NCBI RefSeq assembly: GCF_030406905.1
Contig: NZ_CP129137.1
Coordinates: forward strand, 6,727,501 to 6,791,500
Direction: 5' to 3'
Source of the DNA: Streptomyces sp. HUAS CB01
Lineage (GTDB): Bacteria; Actinomycetota; Actinomycetes; Streptomycetales; Streptomycetaceae
DNA length: 64,000 nt
A model generated the notes under the pieces. That model did not search any database and had not been told where the DNA came from. It saw only the letters and a list, made by a program, of their open reading frames with translations. Below, piece after piece: positions 56,036 to 64,000 of the stretch. How positions within the stretch are numbered: the stretch's first letter is position 1; the number at the start of each line of letters is the position of its first letter. Position numbers and translations under genes: made by a program.

Positions 56036-56592
56036 GACGGCTGGCCGCCGCGCAGTCGAGCGCAGCGAGACAGGTCTCCAGCTTCCGGCATACGACGCCG
56101 ACCGATTCGGCCAGGCCGTCCTCGACGAGGCCGGTCAGGTCCTCGGCGAGACTCGCCGCCATCGGCCTGGTCGGCAACCGCCCACCGTCGGTAGCCCTGG
56201 CGCTCCCCGGGAGCGAGCACCGAATTCCAGTGTCCGGAGACGTAGGAGAGAGCGGTACGCAGACACATGAGGCCGTGCATCGAAGCATGTACCCGGCGGA
56301 ACGAGCCGAGGTCGTCGCGGCGGACGTCGAAGGAGCGGAGCAGGTGACGGAGTTCCTCCGCCCGCTGCGGCGCCGTTGCCTGGAGGTCGACACGGACGCC
56401 GTCCACGATGCGGGACTCCCACGCCGGAAGGGTGCCGTCCACGATGCCAGGCAGGTCGATGTCGCTCGCCGCGTGGGCGAAGCCGCAGGCGAGGGCTCCC
56501 TCCAGCCAGACCTCACGAGCCTCGCCGGACGCGAGCAGAGCCTGGGCGACTCTGTCGGCGATCTCCCGACGCAGTCGTGCCGATGGGTTCAC
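56036..56592 (-). pseudogene. Nucleotidyltransferase-like gene, frameshifted and 3'-truncated
   Basis: The GTG at 56592 follows GAAGGAGGG and overlaps the upstream stop (GTGA). The protein begins VNPSARLRREIADRV. VWLEGALACGFAHAASDIDL is a GSx(n)SDxD nucleotidyltransferase signature with Ser replaced by Ala in the first motif. Near 56190 the frame shifts to ASLAEDLTGLVEDGLAESVG and RKLETCLAALDCA, and homology ends at the junction with the HNH gene. Members of this family modify small molecules or proteins with nucleotides. It is inactive as read. Confidence 0.65.
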
Positions 56593-57345
56593 CGGTGCCC
56601 TCCTTCGATCAGAATCTTGTCGACGGCGTTGATCTCCTTGAGGAGATCGATGGCCCATCGGTCGTGCGCCGCGCACGTCCGAGCGCTGGGCGCCGATATG
56701 GGGCGAGGCCAGGAGGCTGAGCGGCGTCGTGGAGCCGGTGAGCAGCGGCAGGTGCTCCCGCTCGACCGGGTCGAGTGCGAGACCCGAGAGCCTCCCGTCC
56801 GCCAGTGCCCGCAGGCAGGCCGCGACGTCGAGGGTCTCCAGCCGTCCTGCGCAGATGAGCAGAGGCCTGCGACTGCTCCATGAGGGCTGCCGGCGACAGC
56901 TCTCGCAGACCGGGAGAGTTCGACGGCCACGCGGCGAAGGCCGCGCGGCCCACGTAGGGGCGAGGGCCCATTCGGCGGCCAGCCCGACCGGACCCGCGCC
57001 CCAGATACCTGCGGCCAGGGTGCTGAGTGACGCTCCCATGTACACCTGCTTCTCGTGCTGGCCGAGCAGCAGCGCGTGCTGCCCCAAGGGGATCCGCCGG
57101 GCCAGGGCCAGGGCAGCGGCGAGCACCCACTCGTCCACGGCGCCCGCGCCGGCCTCGGCGTTGCGGTGCAGCGTGATGCCACGGTGCCAGAGGGCGCTCA
57201 CGTCGATGCGGTCGATGCCGGAGCCGGTCCGTACGACGTGCCGCAGGCGGTGGAGCGCGTTGAGCTCCCGCTCGCCGAGACGGACGCCGGAACGCAGGAC
57301 GAGCACGGCCGTGTCGGCGGGCAGAGGCGGGTCCAGGTCCGGCAC
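56589..57345 (-). pseudogene. D-2-hydroxyacid dehydrogenase-like relic
   Basis: The first frame (from about 57345, start lost) gives PADTAVLVLRSGVRLGERELN, HVVRTGSGIDRIDVSALWHRG, and the Rossmann motif AAGIWGAGPVGLAAE. Frameshifts near 56930 and 56660 carry on to ETLDVAACLRALADGRLSGLALDPVERE with SPHIGAQR, and the terminal AIDLLKEINAVDKILIEGGHR. All signature regions of the phosphoglycerate-dehydrogenase-like family appear, but in two or three frames. It was coupled to the nucleotidyltransferase gene, implying a lost biosynthetic or modification operon. Confidence 0.7.
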
Positions 57346-57354
57346 ACCCGTACA

Positions 57355-57499
57355 TGCGTGCTCACGAGCTGACCGTAGGCCGTTCGGAGGCCCTCCGTGA
57401 TCTGTCGGATGCGGTGGGCGTCGAGAGCGGCCTGGTAGCGGGCGAGGCGGCGGTCGCAGTCCTTGATCGCGTTGTGGGCTTTGGCCTGCTCGGGAAGCA
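57355..57499 (-). pseudogene. Serine recombinase coiled-coil fragment
   Basis: KAHNAIKDCDRRLARYQAALDAHRIRQITEG matches the C-terminal coiled coil of the recombinase relic at 44149 (KAIKDCDRRLARYHAALDAG ... LDAHRIRQLTDS), with an internal segment deleted. It is joined in frame to the end of the flavodoxin-like relic. Confidence 0.7.
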
Positions 57500-57847
57500 T
57501 GCGGCCCTCGTCGTCGGTCTCGGAAAGCTCCGCGTTCAGGCGCTCCAAGACGCGCTGGGCGCTGCTGGAGGGGTGGCCGAGCCAGATCGGCGTGGACAGG
57601 ATCAAGATGCCGCGGCCCAGGATCGTGTCCCGGATCTCCGGCCACGCGTCCCCCTCGCCCATGTGGGCCTTCACGCCGGGCTTCACGTCGTGATCGGCGA
57701 TACGAATGGTCTTGCCCGTGACGCCGTGCCGGCGAGGGCGGCCATGGTCTGTTCGGCCAGCAGTTGTGAGCTCGCTCGCGCGGGCGAGGGAGACAAGGTG
57801 CAGACGAGCGCGACAGCACGGAGCGGAGTGTGGTCGTTGGAGTCCAT
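57500..57847 (-). pseudogene. Flavodoxin-family / NADPH-dependent FMN reductase-like relic
   Basis: The ATG at 57847 starts MDSNDHTPLRAVALVCTLSPSP, with ELLAEQTM-like flavin-binding loop sequence. A frameshift near 57720 continues it as GKTIRIADHDVKPGVKAHMGEG and ILILSTPIWLGHPSSSAQRVLERL. The first 110 or so residues of the family are present. After ELSETDDEGRML the sequence changes abruptly to the recombinase fragment, so the 3' half is gone. Confidence 0.75.
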
Positions 57848-58007
57848 GAAGCTCGACTACCTCGACGCCCGCCTTCGATATCGCACACGACGCGTGGCCA
57901 CCCTCAGGCGTGGCCGGTCGGGCCGACTCGTGACGTGAACCCAAGTGGAACGGTCGACAACCGCAGCCGTCACGGAGGGGGCCGGATGACGGGCGTGCGG
58001 GTCCCCC

Positions 58008-58047
58008 CACTGCGCCCTGCCCGAGAGCGTCCGGGCAGGGCGCAGTG
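58008..58047. terminator. Terminator hairpin
   Basis: A perfect 16-bp stem (58008-58023 with 58032-58047) and an eight-base loop, six bases past the stop of the leftward gene at 58053. Confidence 0.8.
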
Positions 58048-58052
58048 CGCTG

Positions 58053-58331
58053 CTACATGGCCGGCCTGTCCTCCACCGGGTGGAGGTCACGCACCTTCGA
58101 TGTCAGCGTGCCCTCCTGCTGCTCGTACTGGGACAGTGCGAGCCCGAGACCGAAGAAGGTGGGTGCCCATTCCCCGACGAAAATGCCCCACCGGTCGGCG
58201 CGATCGACACCGAAACCCGGCTCCGCCTTCATTGACGCGGTCCAGGAGAAGATGGAGAGGCCGATCGAAACCACGGCGGCCGTGTAGGCGTGTTCGCTGC
58301 GCAGGCCTTTCTCGTGCAGCATTTTGATCAT
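58053..58331 (-). CDS. Small two-helix membrane protein
   Basis: A 92-residue protein; ATG at 58331 after GGGAG. Hydrophobic segments YTAAVVSIGLSIFSWTASM and WGIFVGEWAPTFFGLGLALSQYE are separated by a short charged loop (KAEPGFGVDRADR). The tail is polar. This kind of 90-residue two-span protein is frequent in Streptomyces without known function. It has its own terminator. Confidence 0.7.
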   Translation of the reverse strand: MIKMLHEKGLRSEHAYTAAVVSIGLSIFSWTASMKAEPGFGVDRADRWGIFVGEWAPTFFGLGLALSQYEQQEGTLTSKVRDLHPVEDRPAM

Positions 58332-58638
58332 CGCTGATCTCCCTACGGAGTGGGTGAACACTCTCACCAGCGTCGCCCCAACCCGCGCCCACCGCACCCC
58401 CAGAGTGCAGAGCACCGGGCGGGACGACCGCCGGGTGATCGGGTCGCACCACGCCGCGGCCCTGGCGGAGCTCCACCTGGGGCGCCGAGAGGTGGCCGGG
58501 CGCGATGCGGCAGCCGTCCTTGCCGTGCTGAGGGACTGCACCCACGTCGTCAGCGAGGGCGGATCCGTGCCCGGACGGGCGCGCGTTTGTCCCGGGGACC
58601 TGACAGGGGCTTACACAATTGGGTGGGAATGATTTTGG
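58332..58638. other. Intergenic, no gene recognised
   Basis: About 300 bases between two leftward membrane-protein genes. The promoter of the 58053 gene is probably here, but I could not place it. Confidence 0.5.
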
Positions 58639-59331
58639 TCAGGTGGAAGGGCCGCACTGCTCGAGCTTCGTGTACTTGGCCCCGACGAACCGAGGGGGGC
58701 GTCCCTGCCCGAGAGCGGAGACCGCCGGACGGCTCTCGCTGGTGCGCAGTGTTCCATCAGCTCTGCGCTCCCACCCATTCCCATGGGCGTCAGTGATGAC
58801 CAGCGCCTTCACCGGCCAGGCAGGACCGGCCACGGTGATCTGCTCATACCGAAACTCCATGCGCTGACAAGGCGGCAGGACGCCGAGGGGGTAGAAGACA
58901 CCCGCACCTTTCGGATCAGTGGGACCGGCGGGAGCAGCCTTCAGCCACGCGGACGCAGGGTCCAGTGAGCGATTCACGACCACCACCACGCTGTCATTGT
59001 CGCCCTCACCCCAGAACGCGATGAGGGCTACCTGGCGCCGGTTCCTGTCCTCCTGTTGCTCCTTGGACTGGGCCAGTTGATCGTCGGCGACTTGTGCGGC
59101 CTTCAGCGTGCCCCACGCAGTCACTGCAAGACCGGCAGCAGCGACGATGGCGGCCAGCACTGTGGTGTGCTTCGCCCAATCCGCGCGCCGGTACCGCTCA
59201 CGTACGCGACGGAGTCTCCCTCCCGTCGGCCCTGTAGCGGCGGGCGGCGGCGACTGCCGTATCCGCATCGGCGGCTGTGGGGGTATCGCACGTACTCGTA
59301 GTCTGGCTCGGCGCGGCCGGGGGGCCGGCAT
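58639..59331 (-). CDS. Single-span membrane protein of unknown function
   Basis: A 230-residue protein. ATG at 59331 has GAGG upstream; the ATG at 59268 is an alternative with no site. The N-terminus is Arg/Pro-rich (disordered). One membrane helix lies at about residues 55-75 (TTVLAAIVAAAGLAVTAWG), followed by a short coiled coil (VADDQLAQSKEQQEDRNRR). The C-terminal domain is beta-rich (VALIAFWGEGDNDSVVVVVNRS) and probably extracellular. No family recognised. Confidence 0.7.
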   Translation of the reverse strand: MPAPRPRRARLRVRAIPPQPPMRIRQSPPPAATGPTGGRLRRVRERYRRADWAKHTTVLAAIVAAAGLAVTAWGTLKAAQVADDQLAQSKEQQEDRNRRQVALIAFWGEGDNDSVVVVVNRSLDPASAWLKAAPAGPTDPKGAGVFYPLGVLPPCQRMEFRYEQITVAGPAWPVKALVITDAHGNGWERRADGTLRTSESRPAVSALGQGRPPRFVGAKYTKLEQCGPST

Positions 59332-59374
59332 GCCACCTCGCAGGGTCGTAACGGTGAATGCTCAGACACTCACG

Positions 59375-59420
59375 TCCGCTCCGCCGGGCTCCTACGATGG
59401 CAGGAGCCCGGCGGAGCGGA
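59375..59420. repeat. 19-bp perfect inverted repeat at the truncated end of an IS3 element
   Basis: 59375-59393 pairs with 59402-59420 around eight bases. The right arm is coding sequence of the IS3 OrfB (RSAGLLPS); the left arm is its inverted copy, and homology to the element ends there. Confidence 0.85.
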
Positions 59421-60024
59421 TCCTTTCCCCGAAGACCCAGGAGGCGAACTGGGTGCCGTGATCGGCGTGCACTATCCCGCCTGGTTGGGGGCGCCTGTTG
59501 CGGAGGGCCATGTCTAACGCGTTCACCACGAGGGTGGAGTCCTGTCTGGAGTCGATCGACCAGCCCACGATCTTGCGGCTGAACGTGTCCAGGACCGCCG
59601 CGCAGTACACCCACCCTTCTCTGGTGCGGTGTTGCGTGATGTCGGTGACCCACAGCTCGTTGGGACGCAGCCGATGGAACTTCCGGTTGACCAGGTCATC
59701 GGCGGTGACGACACCCCGCAGGCGCTTGATCCGCACCGGTCCGGGCAGTCCGTGGATCCCGGCCTGTGTCATCAGCACCGACACGGTCCTCGAGCACACC
59801 TGGATGCCCATGCCCAGGGTGAGCTCGGCGTGGACGCGGCGGTAGCCGTAGGTACCGCGTGAGGCGACGTGGACCTCACGGATCAGCCCGGTCAGCCACT
59901 CCCGTCGCAGCTGCCGCGGTGTGGTCGGGGTGCGCTTGTGTTTGTAGTAGTTCTGCCAGGCGACCCCAAGGATCCGGCAGCATCGGTCGACCGGTGCCCC
60001 GGCATCGACGAGACGGTCGATCAC
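59392..60024 (-). pseudogene. IS3-family transposase OrfB, 3'-truncated
   Basis: It contains the HTH_21 region VHVASRGTYGYRRVHAELTLG and the core motifs ELWVTDITQHRTREGW (Asp) and GIVHADHGTQFASWVFGE (Asp). It stops after SAGLLPS at the inverted repeat 59375-59420. The last third, with the catalytic Glu (normally in a MIESFWS-like motif), is missing. The start overlaps orfA at an A-rich slip site (CCCCAAAAGG near 60030), typical for programmed -1 frameshifting. Confidence 0.85.
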
Positions 60025-60316
60025 AGGGTAGAGCCTTTTGGGGCCGGCTTGTCCTCGCCGAGGAACTTGGCGGCCTTGCGGACGATCTCGAGCTCGGCTC
60101 CCAGCTCGCGGATTCGTCGCCGAGCTGCACGCAGCTCTGCGGACTCCTCCGAGACCCTGCCAGGGCGCCGCCGTTGTCGATGTCGTCCTGGCGCAACCAC
60201 TTCGACAACGTGACCGGATGGATGCCGAGGTCAGCGGCGGTCTGCTTCTGTTCTTTTCCTGCCCGCACCAACGCGATGGCGCGGGCGCGGAACTCAGCGG
60301 GGTAGGCGCGGGGCAT
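60025..60316 (-). pseudogene. IS3-family transposase OrfA, frameshifted
   Basis: It starts MPRAYPAEFRARAIALVRAG with the helix-turn-helix TAADLGIHPVTLSKWLRQDD. Near 60165 the frame shifts, and only the alternative frame gives the expected coiled coil (SAELRAARRRIRELGAELEI, ending FLGEDKPAPK). With the truncated orfB, this element is dead. Confidence 0.8.
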
Positions 60317-60617
60317 GTCCGGCAGCCTTTCGTGAAGGCCGTCAGTTAGCCAGCAGAACTGGAACCTGAGAGGTGGGGCAGGTCAACGTGTCACCCGAAC
60401 CTGTATCAGACCCGGAGATGGTCCTCGATGGGCGGCTGCGACCTGCTGGGGTGGGCGCGTGTGGCGATAGCTCTGGGTTAGCACGCCTGTTCGTGAATCC
60501 GCTCATGCCTGCTCAAGCCGGCCCGGCTCGCGAGGAATCAGTCGAAAGTGCGGACACGTGCCGTAGTCGCCCCGTTATCCTGAGCGCTGCACGAGGGGGC
60601 AGGGCGAGGGGGACCGC

Positions 60618-61439
60618 ATGAGTAAGCCGTTTACCGTGTATCGAAAGGCCGTTCGAGGCTCTTGGGGGAAGTTCTGGTGGCTCGCTTGGCCGATCACCGA
60701 GCGGATCTCTGTGGGCGACGTACTGCACAACGTCGATGGTCATGTGCGGCGTGCCGGGACGCTCAAGGACCGCGGTGTGACCTATGAGGATCGGGCGGGC
60801 AACCCGCATGCAGACGTGCTGCATGACGCTGGTGGTTCCGCGTCAGTTCGATTCAAGCCTGCGGGCGTTGCCGTGGAGGGTTTCTCCGCCTTGGCGGCGG
60901 CTGAGTTAGGGGCAGCCGTTGAGTTCTCGAAGAGTCATTCCGCTCTTGTCGTCTACAAAGGACTCCAAGAGCAGGCGGTCGCCGACGAGAAGGCACTCGC
61001 GGCTGCGCTTGTCGACCTGACCTGGCAGACCTGGGACGACTCGCTCCTGGCCGTCACACAGGTCATATCCGCAAACTCGGGCACTCTGCTCATCAGCGAG
61101 TCCAGCGGAGCATCGGTGGAGTTCAGACTTCAGGCGGGCCTGGGCCAGGCCCCCTTTGGGATCGCGGATCTCGCCGGGGGCGCCTCCATCCTCCGGCACC
61201 GTGGGGTGTCCGAGAAGTGGGCTGGCGCAGAGTGCACCCCGTTCTTCCGAGTGGTTCGTCTGCGCAAACGCTGGTTCCGGAGCGTCACCGAGGACTACGG
61301 CCCACGCCAGCCCGGACGCGGTGCCCAACCTGAGCCCGTGCCGCCAGTGCTGATCGATGAGGCGCGGCATGACCCGAGTGCCGTGCTGGAAACGGCGGAA
61401 GCGGAGGAGCAGCACACGTCGGATCCGGCGTCGGAGTAG
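60618..61439 (+). CDS. Unknown 273-residue protein of a CHAT operon (possible pore-forming effector)
   Basis: ATG after GAGGGGG. The N-terminus FWWLAWPITERISVGDVLHNV resembles the aromatic-then-'GD(I/V)L' start of some gasdermin-like proteins. Then come beta-hairpin-like stretches (ASVRFKPAGVAVEGFSALAAAELGAAV, SALVVYKGLQ), a helical middle, and another strand region (LLAVTQVISANSGTLLISESSGASVEF). The C-terminal 50 residues are charged and disordered. It lies 18 bp before the CHAT protease-NTPase gene. Bacterial gasdermins are cleaved by adjacent caspase-like or CHAT proteases and have this size. Against this, there is no N-terminal Cys for acylation and my similarity is by eye only. The operon partnership is well supported; the gasdermin idea is weak. 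Confidence 0.6.
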   Translation: MSKPFTVYRKAVRGSWGKFWWLAWPITERISVGDVLHNVDGHVRRAGTLKDRGVTYEDRAGNPHADVLHDAGGSASVRFKPAGVAVEGFSALAAAELGAAVEFSKSHSALVVYKGLQEQAVADEKALAAALVDLTWQTWDDSLLAVTQVISANSGTLLISESSGASVEFRLQAGLGQAPFGIADLAGGASILRHRGVSEKWAGAECTPFFRVVRLRKRWFRSVTEDYGPRQPGRGAQPEPVPPVLIDEARHDPSAVLETAEAEEQHTSDPASE

Positions 61440-61457
61440 CCGAGCGGGTCGAGCAAG

Positions 61458-63485
61458 ATGAAAAAAGCGTCACTGCGGATCACTGCTTCGAGCGACGGGG
61501 TCGGCTTCGGCGTCGTCATATCGGCGGGCGATCGCTCCAACGAACCGGTCCCGTTGGGGAGCCTCGGGGAGGTCCACCGCCTTCGCGAGGTCTTCGACCG
61601 CAACGCGAGCGAGGACGACCGCCGAGAGGCGGGCGACCTTCTGTATGAGGCCCTACTCGGGGGCGGTGTGGCGGACCATTGGGCCACCCTGCGGGCGGGT
61701 TGCACCGCGGACTCTCCGTTGCGTGTGGTCCTGGACATAGAGCCGGCCGAGCTCAGGTCATTGCCCTGGGAGCTCATGCGGCAGCGTGGCGCGTGGTTGT
61801 GGCGTCGCCCCGAGCTTCTGATGAGGCGCGGTGCTGCTGTGCCCGCCGTCGACGTCGGCATGCCGGAGGCGTGGCCGCTGCGCGTTCTGGTGGTCATCGG
61901 CACACCAGCGCGTGACGAGCAGGCCCTCGCTGAACAGGAGCTGGCCGCGTTGTCTGGTGTACTGGAGTGCAGGCCCGGCCAGGCTCATGTGGAAGTCCTG
62001 GACTGCCCGGACTCCGCCCATGAACTGGCGGAGGCAATCGAGGAACTGCGCCCCCACGCTGTGCACTTCATCGCCCATGGAATGCAGAGGGCGGGCGGTG
62101 GCAGCCCGGAGCTCTCGTTTACCACCGAGTCGGGGGGTGGCTGGCAGCTGTGCGCCGAGGACGTCGCCGACCTGACGCAGTGGCAGCCGCGGCTGGTGGT
62201 GCTCAACGCCTGCCATCTCGCCCAGGCAGATCCTGCAGATTGGGTTGGAGGCATCGCTCAAGCCTTCTCGGACACCGGCGCCCGGGCCGTGATCTCCATG
62301 CAGGCTGACATCAAGTCGTCCGCTGCCGTCGTCTTCACGCGGAGCTTCTACGAGGGTTTGGTGCGCGGCCTGCCCATCGACGAATGCATGGCAGCGGCAC
62401 GATCCGCACTGGGCAAGCTACCGGAAAGAACAGGGGAGTGGGCTCTCCCCGTACTGCTCACCAGTACCGAGCCCGACGCCGTCCTGCCCTTGATAATCCG
62501 TTCTCCCGAAGGCTCCCGGCCGGAAGACATTCACCGCCACAAGCAGTACATCGATCTCCGCCGTTTTGTGGGTCAGGTCATGGAGCGCAGACAGGCATGG
62601 TGGGCGCTGGACGACCCGCGAAGCAACGACGGGATCCCGAAGCGCTCAGTGCTCGTGATCGGGGGACACTCCCACGGCGACTTCCGCCGGACGGGTAAGA
62701 CCTGGCTGTCCAATTGGTGTCAGGCGACATGGTTCCTCCGCGGGCACCAGATCATCTCGGTGGACCTGTCATCCAGGCTCGCTGCACCGGGAGCGCGCGC
62801 CGGCGGTGGAACGAGACGTAAGGACTGGCTGACGGTGCTGCGCACGATCCGAGAGCAGGCAATCTCCTCGGATCAGCTCTGCTCGCTGCCGAAGGATGCC
62901 TTCCGCGACTTCAACGCGGAGTTGAACAGGCTCGTGGTCGGCCACGTACAATCGGTCGAGGGTGCGGGGGCCGGGCAGGAGGATGAGTGGAATCCCTTCA
63001 ATGACGACGTCGGCCATGCGGATGAGCGCAAGAGGGACATCATGGCGGCTTTCGTCACCACCCTCCGCCGGGTGGCTTCCGACCAACCGTTGATCCTCGC
63101 ACTCGATCACGCCGATCGGATCATGGAGGAGTCGCTCGGCGGTGAACTGTACGAGGGGCTGATTCGCCCTATCGCTTACGGCAAAGCGGCCCCCTTGCGC
63201 CTGGTGCTTGTCGCGCCCGACAATTGGATGCGACCGATAATCCCGGACGCCGACTCGCACGTCATCGGCCGTGTGCAAGTCGGTGACTTCAGGCGCGGGC
63301 AGCTGGTGCGGCTGGCCAGAGCGTACAGCCAGCGCCTTGGATGCGAGCCCAACAAAGCCACCATCGGAGTCGTGGAAGCTCTGGCCCGACAGCCGCAGGA
63401 GTACTTCGGCGTCGATCTGTTTGAATGCCTCACCCCGCACGTCGACCAGTGGGCGGCCGCGATCAATAAACTGGAGGCAGGGTGA
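61458..63485 (+). CDS. CHAT-domain caspase-like protease fused to a P-loop NTPase
   Basis: A 675-residue protein. The CHAT domain covers about 90-345: ELRSLPWELM is typical of CHAT, catalytic His207 is in HFIAHGM and catalytic Cys252 in VLNACHLAQ. A conserved end segment (WALPVLLTSTEP) closes it. Residues about 365-670 form an NTPase: a variant P-loop IGGHSHGDFRRTGKTWL (402-417) with a long insertion before GKT, and a Walker B strand LILALDHAD followed by LRLVLVAPDN as sensor strand. This fits STAND/AAA-like NTPases, which switch on bound effectors. CHAT-NTPase fusions are core effectors of bacterial conflict systems. It is followed by a GTGA overlap with the next gene. Confidence 0.9.
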   Translation: MKKASLRITASSDGVGFGVVISAGDRSNEPVPLGSLGEVHRLREVFDRNASEDDRREAGDLLYEALLGGGVADHWATLRAGCTADSPLRVVLDIEPAELRSLPWELMRQRGAWLWRRPELLMRRGAAVPAVDVGMPEAWPLRVLVVIGTPARDEQALAEQELAALSGVLECRPGQAHVEVLDCPDSAHELAEAIEELRPHAVHFIAHGMQRAGGGSPELSFTTESGGGWQLCAEDVADLTQWQPRLVVLNACHLAQADPADWVGGIAQAFSDTGARAVISMQADIKSSAAVVFTRSFYEGLVRGLPIDECMAAARSALGKLPERTGEWALPVLLTSTEPDAVLPLIIRSPEGSRPEDIHRHKQYIDLRRFVGQVMERRQAWWALDDPRSNDGIPKRSVLVIGGHSHGDFRRTGKTWLSNWCQATWFLRGHQIISVDLSSRLAAPGARAGGGTRRKDWLTVLRTIREQAISSDQLCSLPKDAFRDFNAELNRLVVGHVQSVEGAGAGQEDEWNPFNDDVGHADERKRDIMAAFVTTLRRVASDQPLILALDHADRIMEESLGGELYEGLIRPIAYGKAAPLRLVLVAPDNWMRPIIPDADSHVIGRVQVGDFRRGQLVRLARAYSQRLGCEPNKATIGVVEALARQPQEYFGVDLFECLTPHVDQWAAAINKLEAG

Positions 63486-64000
63486 GGAACACCACGGGCC
63501 TCTCGGCCGAACTCATCCGAAGGATGGCTGCCGGCGAAACCCCGCAGGAGATCATTCGGTCGTTTCTCCCACCGCCCTGGCGAGCAGTCCTGCGAGCCGG
63601 CGCCGCCGCGCGCACGTTTGACGCCAACTTGTACGAAAAGGTGCTCCGACCCTGGGCCATGAAATCGCACTCCGAAGTGCCCACGCTGGCAGAACTCATC
63701 GAAGAACGTGCGGTTGTCGTCGTTCCCGGAGAGCCGGAGAAGTACAGCCTCCCCGAAAGCGACCGGAATAGCTATTTCGCTGAATGGCACAACCCTGCCC
63801 AGCCCGATCTGTTCGCAACTCTGCGCATCCTCGAAAAGAAGATCGCCGATCACGCCCGCGAGGCGGGGGACGAACACGAGGAGCTACGGCACCTACTCCT
63901 GGCCGACCCGGAACGGGCGCTGACGCTGTTTGACGAGCACTTCGATCGCGCCGACAACCAACGTGACTTCGCGGCATGCGAGGACTACGTCGACGTGCTG
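63482..64000 (+). CDS. Unknown third gene of the CHAT operon (3' partial)
   Basis: GTG at 63482 overlaps the CHAT gene stop, with GGAGG just before; the frame is open to the window end (173 codons seen). The N-terminal 25 residues (TTGLSAELIRRMAAGETPQEI) look like a small helical adaptor. The rest is helical and charged (LEKKIADHAREAGDEHEELRHLL, ALTLFDEHFDRADNQRDF). It may be a sensor or repeat-domain protein controlling the CHAT NTPase; nothing visible decides this. Confidence 0.7.
   Translation, partial: MRNTTGLSAELIRRMAAGETPQEIIRSFLPPPWRAVLRAGAAARTFDANLYEKVLRPWAMKSHSEVPTLAELIEERAVVVVPGEPEKYSLPESDRNSYFAEWHNPAQPDLFATLRILEKKIADHAREAGDEHEELRHLLLADPERALTLFDEHFDRADNQRDFAACEDYVDVL

Noticed and set aside
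1..64000. CRISPR array, tRNA or rRNA genes
   Set aside because: No regularly spaced direct repeats, cloverleaf sequence or rRNA core sequence was noticed on either strand.

Overview
The window is high-GC actinobacterial DNA, almost certainly Streptomyces. Third-codon positions are strongly G/C, starts are often GTG with purine-rich ribosome binding sites, the secreted proteins have Streptomyces-type signal peptides, and there are ALF-repeat and RHS polymorphic toxins. I see no rRNA, tRNA, CRISPR array or core metabolic operon. The density of insertion sequences, relics and conflict genes fits an accessory region such as a linear-chromosome arm, a plasmid or an integrated element; the sequence cannot say which.

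Layout. 0-4.3 kb: an alanine-rich polymorphic toxin (5' end outside the window), a strong hairpin, and a two-S1-domain protein. 4.3-11.2 kb: nested ISL3/IS5 elements, a frame-broken PlsC-type acyltransferase relic, a helix-turn-helix gene, a small secreted protein and a decayed ISL3 element. 11.5-20.8 kb: the first defence-like block, with a lipoprotein overlapping two giant dynamin-like GTPase genes (three GTPase domains in all), a helical protein of unknown role, and an EACC1-metacaspase pair. 20.9-30.4 kb: Tn3 relic, a stand-alone GyrB ATPase-half protein with altered ATP-site residues, a TnsA/TnsB relic, and an ISL3 element interrupted by an intact IS3 element. 30.4-44 kb: a toxin-immunity block, with a 2104-residue RHS protein translationally coupled to a membrane protein, a divergent FG-GAP secreted protein, a broken SUKH gene, and an orphan RHS tip carrying a deaminase-like toxin followed by a SUKH-4 immunity gene. 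44-49.7 kb: serine-recombinase relic, IS256 element, an array of GC-rich hairpins, an adenylate-kinase-like NTPase, and a second copy of the helix-turn-helix family seen at 8 kb. 50-55.3 kb: a membrane-tethered HTH/coiled-coil/beta-propeller protein coupled to a propeller lipoprotein, plus small genes. 55.3-60.3 kb: a mosaic of truncated and frameshifted genes with a truncated IS3 element. 60.6-64 kb: a second defence-like operon of three genes (273-residue unknown, CHAT-protease/P-loop protein, and a gene running off the window).

Common themes are abortive-infection or programmed-death type systems (EACC1-metacaspase, CHAT-NTPase, multi-GTPase), contact-dependent toxins with immunity genes, and repeated decay of mobile DNA. 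The best candidates for little-described biology are the lipoprotein/three-GTPase operon, the 60.6-64 kb CHAT operon with its possible pore-forming partner, the RHS C-terminal domain with its coupled four-helix membrane protein, and the degenerate GyrB ATPase protein. All functional statements are from reading motifs by eye; no searches were run.
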